Source: Paenibacillus sonchi
GTDB lineage: Bacteria; Bacillota; Bacilli; Paenibacillales; Paenibacillaceae
Direction of reading: 5' to 3'
Length of the DNA: 64,000 nt
Assembly (NCBI RefSeq): GCF_016772475.1
Contig: NZ_CP068595.1
Span: 6,572,001-6,636,000, forward strand
Shown here piece by piece: positions 1 to 8,070 of the stretch (within the stretch, counting starts at the first letter, position 1; every line of letters begins with the position of its first letter). The notes under the pieces were generated by a model. It saw only the letters and a list, made by a program, of their open reading frames with translations, made no database searches and was not told the DNA's origin. Made by a program: the position numbers and the translations under genes.

Positions 1-1309
1 TCAACTGGTTATAGCGCTCAAGCATCACTGTGGTCTGCTCCGTATTCCGGAGGGTAACCGCCAGCTGCTGCTGCGCACTTTTGAGGGAAGTGATATTGTT
101 CGCGATCAGGATATACTGGTAGACCTTGCCCTCATCATTCAAATAAGGCATTACCGTCATATGGAGCCACACAGACGCCGAACCATCCTTCACCAGAGCC
201 TCCACTTCTCCGCTCCAGATCCCGCCGGTCGACAGTTTGAAGAAGATCTGTTCAAGCTGGGAATCCGTAATATTAAGCAGTTCCAATAACCGGAAAGGAT
301 AGCCTATCATTTCGGAATGGCTGTAGCCTGTATACTTGCTCAGATTGTCATTGGCGTACGTGAACAGCCCCTTATCCGACAAAATGCCGACGGCTGAGGT
401 CTGATCGAGCGCCTTCATGATGCTTTCAATTTCAATCAGAGAGCGCTCCAGCTTGAACTGCTGATCCTGAAGCTCATCCTGCTGGGCCTGCAGCTCTTCG
501 TTCTGCATCGTCAGCTCTTCTTCCTTGTCCTGGATGCTATGGGCCATATTCAGAAATGCCTCATACAAGCGGCCGATCTCATCCTGCTTATGCAGTCTGC
601 CGAGCCAAACCGCCTCACCTGCCGCAAGCGAATGGGTAGCCTCCTCCAGCCGGACAATCGGATCAATCAGCACCTTCAGCATCCGCCAGATCATCAGTGT
701 GAAAAAGAGGAGCAGAAAGGCGCTGATGCCAAAAGCGGCAACGGTATAGCCGTCGGCCTTCCGGATCGAACGGTCCGCCATCTCACTTAATTGCTTATCA
801 GAGTTATCCTTGAAAGCCTTGGTATAGGCGAGAAAATCATTCAAAGCCTGTGTGCTGCCGCTCTGCGAAAGGGTCCGGATTCCCTCATAATCATCGCTCT
901 CAACCAATTGAATCGCCTTCGGCAGCGTCTTGCTTTTATAGTTGGTGTAAAAAGCCGACAGCGCATCCCGGTATTGCGCCTCTTCTGCCGACAAATTCAG
1001 CGTGGAGTATTGATCCAGGATGCCGTCCAGATTCTCAAGCGCTGTATTCAGCAGGCTCAGCTCATTGCTGTTCTTCAGGGCAACATAACCCCTGGCCCGG
1101 AAAAACACCTCGTTCAGCGCACCAGCCAGCCCGTCTATGGTATGGGCTTTGGTCTGCAAGACCTCCCGTTCTGCCTTCAGCTTGCTTTGCTGCGAGTTGA
1201 TATAGAAGAAGAGGACGGTCACTGTCACAACCAGGAGCAGAAATAACAAGGTAATGATCCGGTAATATTTTGTTTTGATGCTGTGGTTAGAGAGTTTCGC
1301 TGTTCTCAT
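1..1309 (-). CDS. Membrane sensor protein with HAMP and PAS domains (partial, probable histidine kinase)
   Basis: This is the N-terminal 436 codons of a membrane signalling protein that runs off the left edge. A first membrane segment lies at about residues 15-36, followed by a roughly 150-residue extracytoplasmic helical region of the four-helix-bundle type. A second membrane segment is at about 189-211, then a HAMP linker, a Gln/Glu-rich coiled coil and a PAS domain at about 295-405. A second coiled coil starts at the edge. The ATG at 1309 overlaps the end of the upstream REC gene by 23 bp, so the two are translationally coupled. A histidine kinase domain would be expected next but lies outside the window; a diguanylate cyclase or phosphodiesterase output is also possible. 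The frame is open throughout. Confidence 0.8.
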   Translation of the reverse strand, partial: MRTAKLSNHSIKTKYYRIITLLFLLLVVTVTVLFFYINSQQSKLKAEREVLQTKAHTIDGLAGALNEVFFRARGYVALKNSNELSLLNTALENLDGILDQYSTLNLSAEEAQYRDALSAFYTNYKSKTLPKAIQLVESDDYEGIRTLSQSGSTQALNDFLAYTKAFKDNSDKQLSEMADRSIRKADGYTVAAFGISAFLLLFFTLMIWRMLKVLIDPIVRLEEATHSLAAGEAVWLGRLHKQDEIGRLYEAFLNMAHSIQDKEEELTMQNEELQAQQDELQDQQFKLERSLIEIESIMKALDQTSAVGILSDKGLFTYANDNLSKYTGYSHSEMIGYPFRLLELLNITDSQLEQIFFKLSTGGIWSGEVEALVKDGSASVWLHMTVMPYLNDEGKVYQYILIANNITSLKSAQQQLAVTLRNTEQTTVMLERYNQL

Positions 1310-1667
1310 GTAGAATGCCCTCCACAATTTGCAGGAGTTCCATAGGGCTGAACGGCTTGGGCATGAAAAAGCGCGCTCCGGCATCCCGGGCCTTACTGCG
1401 GTCGTTCTCCTGCGCCTTGGCGGTCAGCATCAGGATGGGCATGGCGTTTTTTTGTTCGATGTCCAGCGCCTCCAGCACTTCAATTCCGGTCATCTCGGGC
1501 ATCATATAATCCAGAATAACCAGATCGTACAGCTGCCCGGACAGCCTAGTTAATGCCTCGGCGCCGTTCTCGGCCGTATGAATCTCCACATTCTCCAGAT
1601 CCTCCAGCGTGTCTTCAATCAGCATCCGCAGAACCTCTTCATCATCCACTATAAGTACTTTTTGCAT
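1287..1667 (-). CDS. Single-domain response regulator (CheY-like receiver)
   Basis: A 126-residue stand-alone receiver domain. The acidic pair is D8/D9, the phospho-acceptor is D53 (in VILDYMMPE), the switch threonine is T82 and the conserved lysine is K104 followed by P105. There is no output domain, so it probably passes phosphoryl groups to a partner or acts by protein contact. It lies between an Hpt-REC-GGDEF-REC gene 50 bp upstream and a HAMP/PAS sensor gene overlapping its end, as expected for a phosphorelay operon. The start at 1667 is preceded by a weak AAGGTGAG-type ribosome-binding site. Confidence 0.9.
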   Translation of the reverse strand: MQKVLIVDDEEVLRMLIEDTLEDLENVEIHTAENGAEALTRLSGQLYDLVILDYMMPEMTGIEVLEALDIEQKNAMPILMLTAKAQENDRSKARDAGARFFMPKPFSPMELLQIVEGILHENSETL

Positions 1668-1716
1668 CTCTGCTTCTCACCTTTCTGCTCCTCTTGATGT
1701 TGTGCAAGTTTCTGTA

Positions 1717-3356
1717 TCAGAACAGAAATCTGTGTGCCAGCCGCTCTATTCTGCTCAGCAATTCCGGCAAATGAAACGGCTTTACCACGTAATCATCGGC
1801 ACCCATTTGCAAGGCATGGATGATATCGCGCTGGTTATTCCGTCCGGTCAGCATGATTACGAGAATATTCACTTCCGGGTAGCTGCTGCGAATCCGCTCC
1901 AGGACCTCCAGTCCGTCCAGCTCCGGCATGATGCCATCAAGCAAAATAATATATTTACCGCCTTGCACATACCAGTCCGATTTCAGAAACTGCGGGCCGC
2001 CTGCATAGCTGCTGACCTTCACATGGCCAATGCCCGCCGGTTCCCAGACGGCGAAATGCTGGGTCACAATCCGGCGGATCAGAGCGTCGTCATCGACGAC
2101 AATCACATTCAGCAGCGATTCTTCCTGGCCGGTGCCGAGCTGCTTGGTATACAGGGTGGTCCGGTTTCTTCCTTCAGCCTTGCTGGCATATAGCGCCTGG
2201 TCTGCTTCCCCGATCAGCCGGTCCGGTTCATGAAGGGCCTCGCGGACCTCCGTAATGCCGGCTGAAAAGGTAACATGAAACTGCTCCTTTTTGGCGGTAA
2301 AGCTTCTTGCGGCAAACTCCCGCTGAATCCGCTGCACCACCAGGAGGGCTGAAGCCGAATCCGTATTCGGCATGAACAAGGCAAATTCTTCTCCGCCGAA
2401 CCGGCAAAAGGTATCTTCTACACGTATGGAACGCCGCACCGCCTCGGAAAAAGTCTGCAGCACTTCATCGCCGACCAGATGGCCATAGGTGTCATTCACA
2501 TGCTTGAAATGATCCAGATCCATCAGCGCCACCGAAAAAATCCGGCCGGTCCGCCGGAAATCGGAGACAAGCCGCTTCATCGTCTGATTGAAGTACTTGC
2601 GGTTGAACGCACCGGTCAGCTCATCCACAATCACCGATTCCTGCCACTCCCGCTTCAGCTCAAACCGGTTTTTGATCAGCACCAGGAACAGATCGATGTC
2701 CAGCGGCTTCGGCAGATAGTCCATCACCCCCAGCGAATAGGCGTACATTTGAATATCCTTGGAATGCTCGCCGCTGACGATGATGATGGGAATCCGTTCT
2801 TTTTTGGCCTTGCCGATGATTTGCCGCAGCACATCAATTCCACTCTGGTCCGGGAGCAGAATATCCAGCAGGATCAGATCCGGCTTGCTTTCGTAAAATA
2901 TTTTCAGTCCGCGCTCGGCGGACAAGGCAATGCTGACATAATAGGACTGCTTTTCAAGGGATTCGCGTAAAAAAGCCACCAGTTCAACATCATCATCAAT
3001 GATCAGAATCTCATGCTGGTGGTGTATGCCATGAAACGGTTCTGTCCCCGGCGGACTGGACCCCTGCAGCATCGGATGCGCTTCATCTTGCTCATCGTCC
3101 AAAAGCTCCAAAAGCGGGTATAGGTAATCCCCCATTCCGCTTCCGTCCAGCTGCGATGAACATCTTCCGAGAAATACAGCATGATGCTGCCCGCCTGCTG
3201 CTCGACCTTGACGAGTCCCACCGTTCCGGCGGTACCCTTCAAATTATGCAGGAAACGGTAAATATCTTTTTCGCTGACGAATTCCTGTGAAGACCAATTG
3301 TGGAGTGTTTGTCTGGTACGTTGCGCGACCAGCTCTTTGTATTTTCTCGTTGTCAT
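1717..3356 (-). pseudogene. Hpt-REC-GGDEF-REC diguanylate cyclase, interrupted by a 1-base frameshift
   Basis: Two overlapping frames together make one multidomain protein. The first (start 3356, GGAG ribosome-binding site) encodes an Hpt domain with the phospho-histidine motif HNLKGTAGT. The second, open from 3135 to 1717 (472 codons), encodes REC1 (acidic D47-D49, phospho-acceptor D91), a GGDEF domain with active motif GGEEF at 247-251, and REC2 (phospho-acceptor D400). An RxxD inhibitory site (R238-D241) sits exactly five residues before GGEEF, so product-inhibited c-di-GMP synthesis is predicted. The switch falls in a C5 run at 3129-3133 (G5 on the coding strand). One more G joins the frames as AEW-GDYLYPLLELLDD. 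The DNA as given is broken, but a homopolymer length error is a likely cause. The C-terminal part could also be translated separately from the ATG at 3135. Confidence 0.8.
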
Positions 3357-3587
3357 TATTTCTCCTTCAAGCCGCTAATATAAACAAGTTACTTAATCAT
3401 AGCTTCTCAGCCCTGTCAACTGTATTCTATGAAAATTGGGGCCTAAGATCAAATCTATGAAGATATGGACAAAAAAACTTCGGTTGTAGAGTTGCCGTTC
3501 CTTTGCCATAATAATTGAAATGGTTCATTCCGTTAAAGCGGCGGATGGACAAAGCACCAGATAAATATATTAATAGGAGGCTTTACA

Positions 3588-3857
3588 TTGAAGGGGATTA
3601 TCACAGTACTGGGAAAAGACAAAGTCGGTATTATTGCCAAGGTCTGCACCTATCTCGCAGGCCACAATTTGAACATTCTGGACATTTCACAGACCATCAT
3701 ACAGGATTACTTCAACATGATGATGATCGTGGATATTTCCGCACCCAGCAAATCCTTTGAAGAGATTGTGGAGGATCTGCAGCAGGTGGGTGAAGAGATC
3801 GGCGTGGAAATCAAGCTTCAGCATGAGGATATCTTCAATATTATGCATCGGATTTAA
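3588..3857 (+). CDS. ACT domain protein, UPF0237 family
   Basis: An 89-residue protein that is almost entirely one ACT domain, a fold used to bind amino acids or other small ligands. It starts at a TTG preceded by TAATAGGAGG at good spacing; no ATG fits. It begins KGIITVLGKDKVGIIAKV, as in the GcvR/UPF0237 group. The UPF0210 gene follows 49 bp later. This two-gene arrangement is widespread in Firmicutes and archaea, so the proteins probably work together, but the ligand and reaction are not known. Confidence 0.9.
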   Translation: MKGIITVLGKDKVGIIAKVCTYLAGHNLNILDISQTIIQDYFNMMMIVDISAPSKSFEEIVEDLQQVGEEIGVEIKLQHEDIFNIMHRI

Positions 3858-3906
3858 ACCGCTGAAAATTGAGATTTAGCACTAAATAAATGAAGGAGTT
3901 TAACCT

Positions 3907-5265
3907 ATGATTTCAATTGTGGAAGTACAGGAAACGAATAAAATGATCCGGGAAATGAACCTCGATGTCCGTACCATTACGATGGGAATCAGCCTGATGG
4001 ATTGTGCCCACACCGATATGCGCGTGTTCAATCAGAATGTGTATGACAAAATCACCCGCTCCGCCGAGAAGCTGGTCAAAACCGGCGAGGATCTGGAGCG
4101 GCAATTCGGTGTGCCGATCGTCAACAAGCGGATATCGGTTACCCCTGTCTCCATTGCCGCCGGAGCGGTGCACACCGATACCTATGTCCCGGTTGCCGAA
4201 GCTCTGGACAAGGCGGCCAAAGAGGTTGGCGTGAACTTTATCGGCGGCTTTTCGGCGCTGGTGCAGAAGGGCTGTACCAAAGGCGACCGGATTCTGATCG
4301 ACAGCATTCCTGAAGCGCTGGCGGTAACAGAAAGAGTGTGTTCTTCCGTTAATGTCGGCTCCTCGCGCAGCGGAATCAACATGGACGCTGTGAAGCTGAT
4401 GGGCGACATTATCCTTCAGACTGCAGAGCGCACCAAGGAGCGCGATTCCATCGGCTGCGCCAAGCTGGTGGTGTTCTGCAATGCGGTGGAGGACAACCCG
4501 TTCATGGCCGGTGCGTTTCACGGAGTCGGGGAGCGCGAATGTGTAATCAACGTGGGCGTCAGCGGTCCCGGCGTAATCAAGCGGGCGCTGGAGGAAGTAA
4601 AAGGCCATGACTTCGAGACGCTGTGCGAGACGATCAAGCGGACTGCCTTCAAGGTTACCCGCGTGGGCCAGCTGGTTGCCCAGGAAGCCTCCAAACGGCT
4701 GGGCGTCCCTTTTGGCATTATCGATCTGTCGCTGGCACCAACCCCGCTGATCGGTGATTCCATCGCCGAGATTTTTCAGGTGATGGGGCTGGAGGAAGCG
4801 GGCGCACCCGGCACGACTGCTGCACTCGCTATTCTTAACGACAATGTCAAAAAAGGCGGCGTTATGGCTTCATCCTACGTCGGCGGACTCAGCGGCGCTT
4901 TTATCCCGGTCAGCGAAGACCATGGCATGATTCAGGCCGTGCAGCGCGGCGCGCTGACACTGGAGAAGCTGGAAGCGATGACTTGTGTCTGCTCGGTCGG
5001 CCTTGATATGATTGCTATTCCCGGCAGCACCAGCAAAGAAACCATCGCAGGCATCATTGCCGACGAAGCGGCTATCGGCATGGTCAACAACAAGACCACA
5101 GCAGTCCGAGTAATCCCGGTCATCGGCAAAGAAGTGGGCGAAATGGTTGAATTCGGCGGTCTGCTCGGCTATGCGCCGGTCATGGCTGTGAACCCGTTCG
5201 ACTGCTCGGGATTTGTTAACCGGGGCGGACGTATTCCGGCTCCGATCCACAGCTTTAAGAACTAG
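3907..5265 (+). CDS. UPF0210 (DUF711) family protein
   Basis: A 452-residue cytoplasmic protein of normal length for the UPF0210/DUF711 family, which is structurally related to pyruvate formate-lyase-type barrels. Family-typical stretches include the N-terminal [14 protein letters not shown], the glycine-rich [14 protein letters not shown] and the C-terminal [18 protein letters not shown]. The start has a GAAGGAG site. It is co-directional with the preceding ACT-domain gene and is followed by a hairpin terminator. The enzymatic role is not established; the constant pairing with an ACT protein suggests metabolite-controlled activity. Confidence 0.92.
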   Translation: MISIVEVQETNKMIREMNLDVRTITMGISLMDCAHTDMRVFNQNVYDKITRSAEKLVKTGEDLERQFGVPIVNKRISVTPVSIAAGAVHTDTYVPVAEALDKAAKEVGVNFIGGFSALVQKGCTKGDRILIDSIPEALAVTERVCSSVNVGSSRSGINMDAVKLMGDIILQTAERTKERDSIGCAKLVVFCNAVEDNPFMAGAFHGVGERECVINVGVSGPGVIKRALEEVKGHDFETLCETIKRTAFKVTRVGQLVAQEASKRLGVPFGIIDLSLAPTPLIGDSIAEIFQVMGLEEAGAPGTTAALAILNDNVKKGGVMASSYVGGLSGAFIPVSEDHGMIQAVQRGALTLEKLEAMTCVCSVGLDMIAIPGSTSKETIAGIIADEAAIGMVNNKTTAVRVIPVIGKEVGEMVEFGGLLGYAPVMAVNPFDCSGFVNRGGRIPAPIHSFKN

Positions 5266-5274
5266 ACCCATAAA

Positions 5275-5322
5275 CAAAAACGGCTGTGCCGTCCTCCACG
5301 GGCTGCGCAGCCGTCTTGGTTC
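5275..5322 (+). terminator. Hairpin terminator after the UPF0210 gene
   Basis: A stem ACGGCTG/CAGCCGT (5280-5286 with 5308-5314) is followed by a T-rich but imperfect tail. It begins 10 bp after the UPF0210 stop. Confidence 0.7.
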
Positions 5323-5369
5323 TAGCGTTACCTAGAGAACGATTCCCCATGAATCCTACGGCAACTTTT

Positions 5370-5551
5370 TAAGTGGAAAAAGGTTAACTAATTTGCCGGA
5401 GTACCCTATCCTCGGGCAGATGAAGTGGAAAAGGGACACTAATTCAGCTCATTTCGCCATTGTTCAAGAAAATTGGCCCAATTAAGTTTACTTTTTCCAT
5501 TTAACTCTCAGGATTTCTTAATTTCCGGAAAAATAAGTTCCCTTTTTCCAA
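5370..5551. repeat. Interspersed intergenic repeat, family A, copy 1
   Basis: Four copies of a short motif are arranged as two forward then two inverted: AAGTGGAAAAAGG...ACTAATT at about 5371 and again near 5428, then the reverse complement near 5483 and 5530. The same two-forward, two-inverted design recurs at 21493-23099 (split by an insertion sequence) and 42135-42321, with a lone half at 27618. No coding potential is seen. Confidence 0.75.
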
Positions 5552-5809
5552 CTATATAAGTTGAACTTAAAGAATTCATAAAAAGGGTAGAAGTGCGGAG
5601 GGGAAGTTTGGAAATGGAAGAGCGGTAGCGTCCGCCTGAAAGCTTTCCGTAGGAAAGCTCGCTTCGGAAGCATAATCAGTCACCGGATTTCAACCGCAAA
5701 AGGCGATTCCAATCAAGAAATTCTTACGACAACAGCGGCTGGAAGTCCAAACATTCCCCGCAGTTACGACCATACCCCACAATGTAAAACTAAAGTTCAA
5801 CTTATATAG
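5552..5809. repeat. Interspersed nested-hairpin element, family B, long copy 1, with 17-bp terminal inverted repeats
   Basis: The outer ends are perfect 17-bp inverted repeats CTATATAAGTTGAACTT (5552-5568) and its complement (5793-5809). Inside is the family B core at 5595-5763, which opens with GGGGAAGTTTGGA and closes with TCCAAACATTCCCC, so the core itself folds back. An extra hairpin AGCTTTCC-GTA-GGAAAGCT marks the long subtype shared only with the copy at 32676. It abuts the end of a family A repeat. The size and ends resemble a MITE. Confidence 0.8.
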
Positions 5810-6033
5810 CACCTGCGGAGAAACCAGTTAGTAATGCTAGTTGGAATTAGGATATTTAGACCGACTCCCCCTCAGAACTCGGCCTTCGCCGCTCCAACAA
5901 CGGTATTTCTGCCGTTACTCGTTACAAATTCGTCCAAAGTATTTATTCTACAACTTTAAGCATAATATTATCCACTTGCGGAAGTTTCCTATACAATAAA
6001 TAAGGGGCCCCAAAACATATAAATTCTATCTTT
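5810..6033. other. Gene-free stretch with one degenerate family C hairpin
   Basis: No credible reading frame was found. Positions 5890-5920 hold a single degenerate copy of the CAACAACGG...GCCGTT hairpin that forms the tandem array at 21231. The rest is AT-rich. Confidence 0.5.
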
Positions 6034-6079
6034 TAAAAAAGCGCCGCCTGCCCGTTGTCCGGGCAGGCGGCGCTTTTTT
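6034..6079. terminator. Strong bidirectional rho-independent terminator
   Basis: A perfect 14-bp stem GCGCCGCCTGCCCG (6041-6054) pairs with 6060-6073 around a 5-nt loop, with an A6 run on one side and a T7 run on the other. It ends the minus-strand sigma-factor operon and would also block read-through from the left. Confidence 0.92.
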
Positions 6080-6153
6080 ATTGTGGAATTATAGATGCCG
6101 GAGACCTGGCTTTTGAACAGGACCTGTACGTTCCAAAGCAGGGCCGCAAGGCT

Positions 6154-7092
6154 TTAGGCCGACACATGCTTCAGCTTGCCGGGAGCCATAACCAGGTACA
6201 GCTCCTGAATCTGCTCCCCGCTCCTGTCCAGTGTCAGGCAAAGCACCGCCCGGACCTCTCCTTGCTGCTTGAACACAAGATTCGGCTCGCCGTTGATGCT
6301 GCCGACCGCGACCTCCCACTCACGCATCCGCTGAAGTACCCTCCGCGAAGTCAGCAGCGCCAGCACGCCTTTGCGTCCGGCCATAGGTCTAAGAATCGTA
6401 TGCACTTCCTGTCCGCCCCCGTCACCGATAAGCACAGGCTGTTCAGCCAGCAGCGCCAGCATGCCGCCAACATCATAAGCGGCAAAAGCGGCGGTGAACC
6501 GGCGCAGCAGCTTTTCTCTTGAAGCGGGGTTCCCCTCCCCTGCTGCCGCTGGCGGCAACTGCTTCGATTGAAGCGTGCGCTTGGCCCGGCTGAAGATTTG
6601 CCGGCAGTTGCTCCCGGACTTGCCAACCATCTCCGCTATAGCATCATATTCGTACTGAAAAGCCTCCCTCAGCACAAACACCGCTCTTTCTGTAGGCGAC
6701 AGCCGTTCCAGCAGGACCAGAAAAGCATAAGACAGCGTATCTTTACGCTCCACTGACGCTTCCGGCCCGTCGTAAGCCTCGCTGACAGGCTCGGGCAGCC
6801 ACTCTCCGATATAGGTTTCCCTGCGGCTGCGCGCAGAGCTGAGGATATTCAGGCAGCGGTTGGTAATCCCCTTAGCCAGGTAAGCCTTCATATTGAGCAC
6901 ACCGCTGAGTTCCTTCTGCTGCAGCCCGGCAAAACAATCCTGCACGGCATCCTCCGCATCGGCCACAGTTCCCAGCATTCGGTATGCAATTGAAAAGGCA
7001 TAACGATTATAGCTGCGGTAGATTTCCTCCACGCTAAGCTCTCCCGCTATCTGCGGAGCCGTGTTGCCAGCCTTACTGTCCCGGTCCTTCAC
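6154..7092 (-). CDS. ECF41-type RNA polymerase sigma factor with SnoaL-like C-terminal domain
   Basis: A 312-residue sigma-70 family protein. Residues about 22-95 form region 2 (RMLGTVADAEDAVQDCF) and about 125-180 form region 4 with its helix-turn-helix (LSPTERAVFVLREAFQYEYDAIAE). A further ~115-residue C-terminal domain of the SnoaL/NTF2 type follows. This extra domain defines the ECF41 group, where it controls activity in place of an anti-sigma factor. It starts at a GTG behind an AGGGGGG site, 42 bp downstream of a carboxymuconolactone decarboxylase-like gene. That partner and the promoter upstream of both are the hallmark of ECF41 loci. It is followed by a strong terminator. Confidence 0.9.
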   Translation of the reverse strand: MKDRDSKAGNTAPQIAGELSVEEIYRSYNRYAFSIAYRMLGTVADAEDAVQDCFAGLQQKELSGVLNMKAYLAKGITNRCLNILSSARSRRETYIGEWLPEPVSEAYDGPEASVERKDTLSYAFLVLLERLSPTERAVFVLREAFQYEYDAIAEMVGKSGSNCRQIFSRAKRTLQSKQLPPAAAGEGNPASREKLLRRFTAAFAAYDVGGMLALLAEQPVLIGDGGGQEVHTILRPMAGRKGVLALLTSRRVLQRMREWEVAVGSINGEPNLVFKQQGEVRAVLCLTLDRSGEQIQELYLVMAPGKLKHVSA

Positions 7093-7134
7093 TGCTGTCC
7101 CCCCTGTGCTTCCAGCCTAACTTTTTGCTGTGGT

Positions 7135-7581
7135 TCAGTTAAAACAACCCGGATACATTCCGGTAGAGATTGCGATACGGTTCCAGCTGTTGATTGTATT
7201 GATGACCATAATCCAGTCTACAAACTCCTCCTGGCTGATATGCTCCATTACCTTGTCATACAGCGCCGCAGGAACACCGGCTTGACTAATAAGGGTTACC
7301 GTTTCGGCAAGTTCAAGCAGCGCTTTTTCCTTATCTGTAAACAACGGCACCTCTCGCCATACACTGAGCAGCAAAATATGGTCCGCATAATCGCCCAGCT
7401 TCATCAGGTCCTTCGCATGCATATCCAGGCAGAAGGCGCAGCCGTTGATCTGGGAAACGCGTATTTTCACTAACTCATATAATACCTTATCTTTGATCCG
7501 TCCGCCTCCATACTGCTCCAGCGTCATCATTGCCCGGAAAGCCTGCTCATTTACCGCTCTGTAATTAAATCTTAAACTCAT
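7135..7581 (-). CDS. Carboxymuconolactone decarboxylase/AhpD-like protein
   Basis: A 148-residue protein of the carboxymuconolactone decarboxylase family. It carries the redox motif CAFCLDMH (CxxCxxxH), typical of AhpD-like peroxidase/reductase members. A longer frame reaches 7674, but the start at 7581 is preferred because GGAGG lies 8 nt upstream and the family-typical MSLRFNYRAVNEQAF begins there. It is the first gene of the ECF41 operon; genes of this kind are the usual ECF41 targets. The substrate is unknown. Confidence 0.88.
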   Translation of the reverse strand: MSLRFNYRAVNEQAFRAMMTLEQYGGGRIKDKVLYELVKIRVSQINGCAFCLDMHAKDLMKLGDYADHILLLSVWREVPLFTDKEKALLELAETVTLISQAGVPAALYDKVMEHISQEEFVDWIMVINTINSWNRIAISTGMYPGCFN

Positions 7582-7615
7582 TCTCATCGCCTCCATAATG
7601 TGTGTACATACTGTA

Positions 7616-7642
7616 GACAATGTACCTTGCGGATTTGTGACA
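7616..7642 (-). promoter_or_regulatory. Candidate ECF41-dependent promoter
   Basis: On the minus strand TGTCACA (7642-7636) is separated by 16 nt from TGTC (7619-7616). This matches the bipartite ECF41 promoter described for Bacillus ECF41 (TGTCACA, about 16 nt, CGTC) with one difference. It is 34 bp upstream of the decarboxylase-like start, which implies autoregulation of the operon. Confidence 0.72.
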
Positions 7643-7912
7643 GTAACAATAGAAGATTTACCTCCTGATTGCATTTTCTTGCAATTGAAAATTTATGCCT
7701 CTGTGCGCGAATCACTTTCTGCTGTATTTCGTGCAATAGAAAACTTACTCTTGCGCCTGTACCTAATGTGGATGGATATAGATGATTAAGCTTCTCCCCT
7801 TGGCTCCGAAGCTAGCGGAAGTTTAACACTCAGCCGCCAAATAATGCGCCTGAGGTGCTTTTAATAATCCCGGGGACATTTCCCCTGGAGATGCCGCCCC
7901 TGCTGGATGCCA
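7643..7912. other. Gene-free stretch between two minus-strand operons
   Basis: No supported reading frame is seen. A short GC palindrome (GGGGACATTTCCCC) lies near 7873. The remainder shows no recognisable structure. Confidence 0.4.
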
Positions 7913-7955
7913 CAAAAAAGCCACCCGGCCTGAGTCAGGCTGGAAGGCTTCCAGT
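7913..7955 (-). terminator. Rho-independent terminator of the MFS gene
   Basis: Read on the minus strand, an imperfect stem AGCCTTCCAGCCTGA...TCAGGCCGGGTGGCT is followed by TTTTTTG. It lies about 120 bp beyond the stop of the MFS gene at 8071. Confidence 0.75.
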
Positions 7956-8070
7956 TTGAATAGAGCTTACGATGTGAGCAGCTTTGAGCAGCACCGGGCT
8001 GTTGAGAAGGTGGCAATAGAGCGACAAGCGCAGAAGTCGAAGGCGGCAGGAATCTCAGGCCGAGTGATTC

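Noticed and set aside
3129..3133. Programmed ribosomal frameshift in the Hpt-REC-GGDEF-REC gene
   Set aside because: No slippery heptamer with a downstream pseudoknot is evident, and four other unrelated genes show the same missing-G pattern, so a shared technical cause fits better.
3913..4608. A 231-codon minus-strand frame inside the UPF0210 gene
   Set aside because: It is antisense to a well-supported family gene and has no family features of its own; it reflects third-position GC bias.
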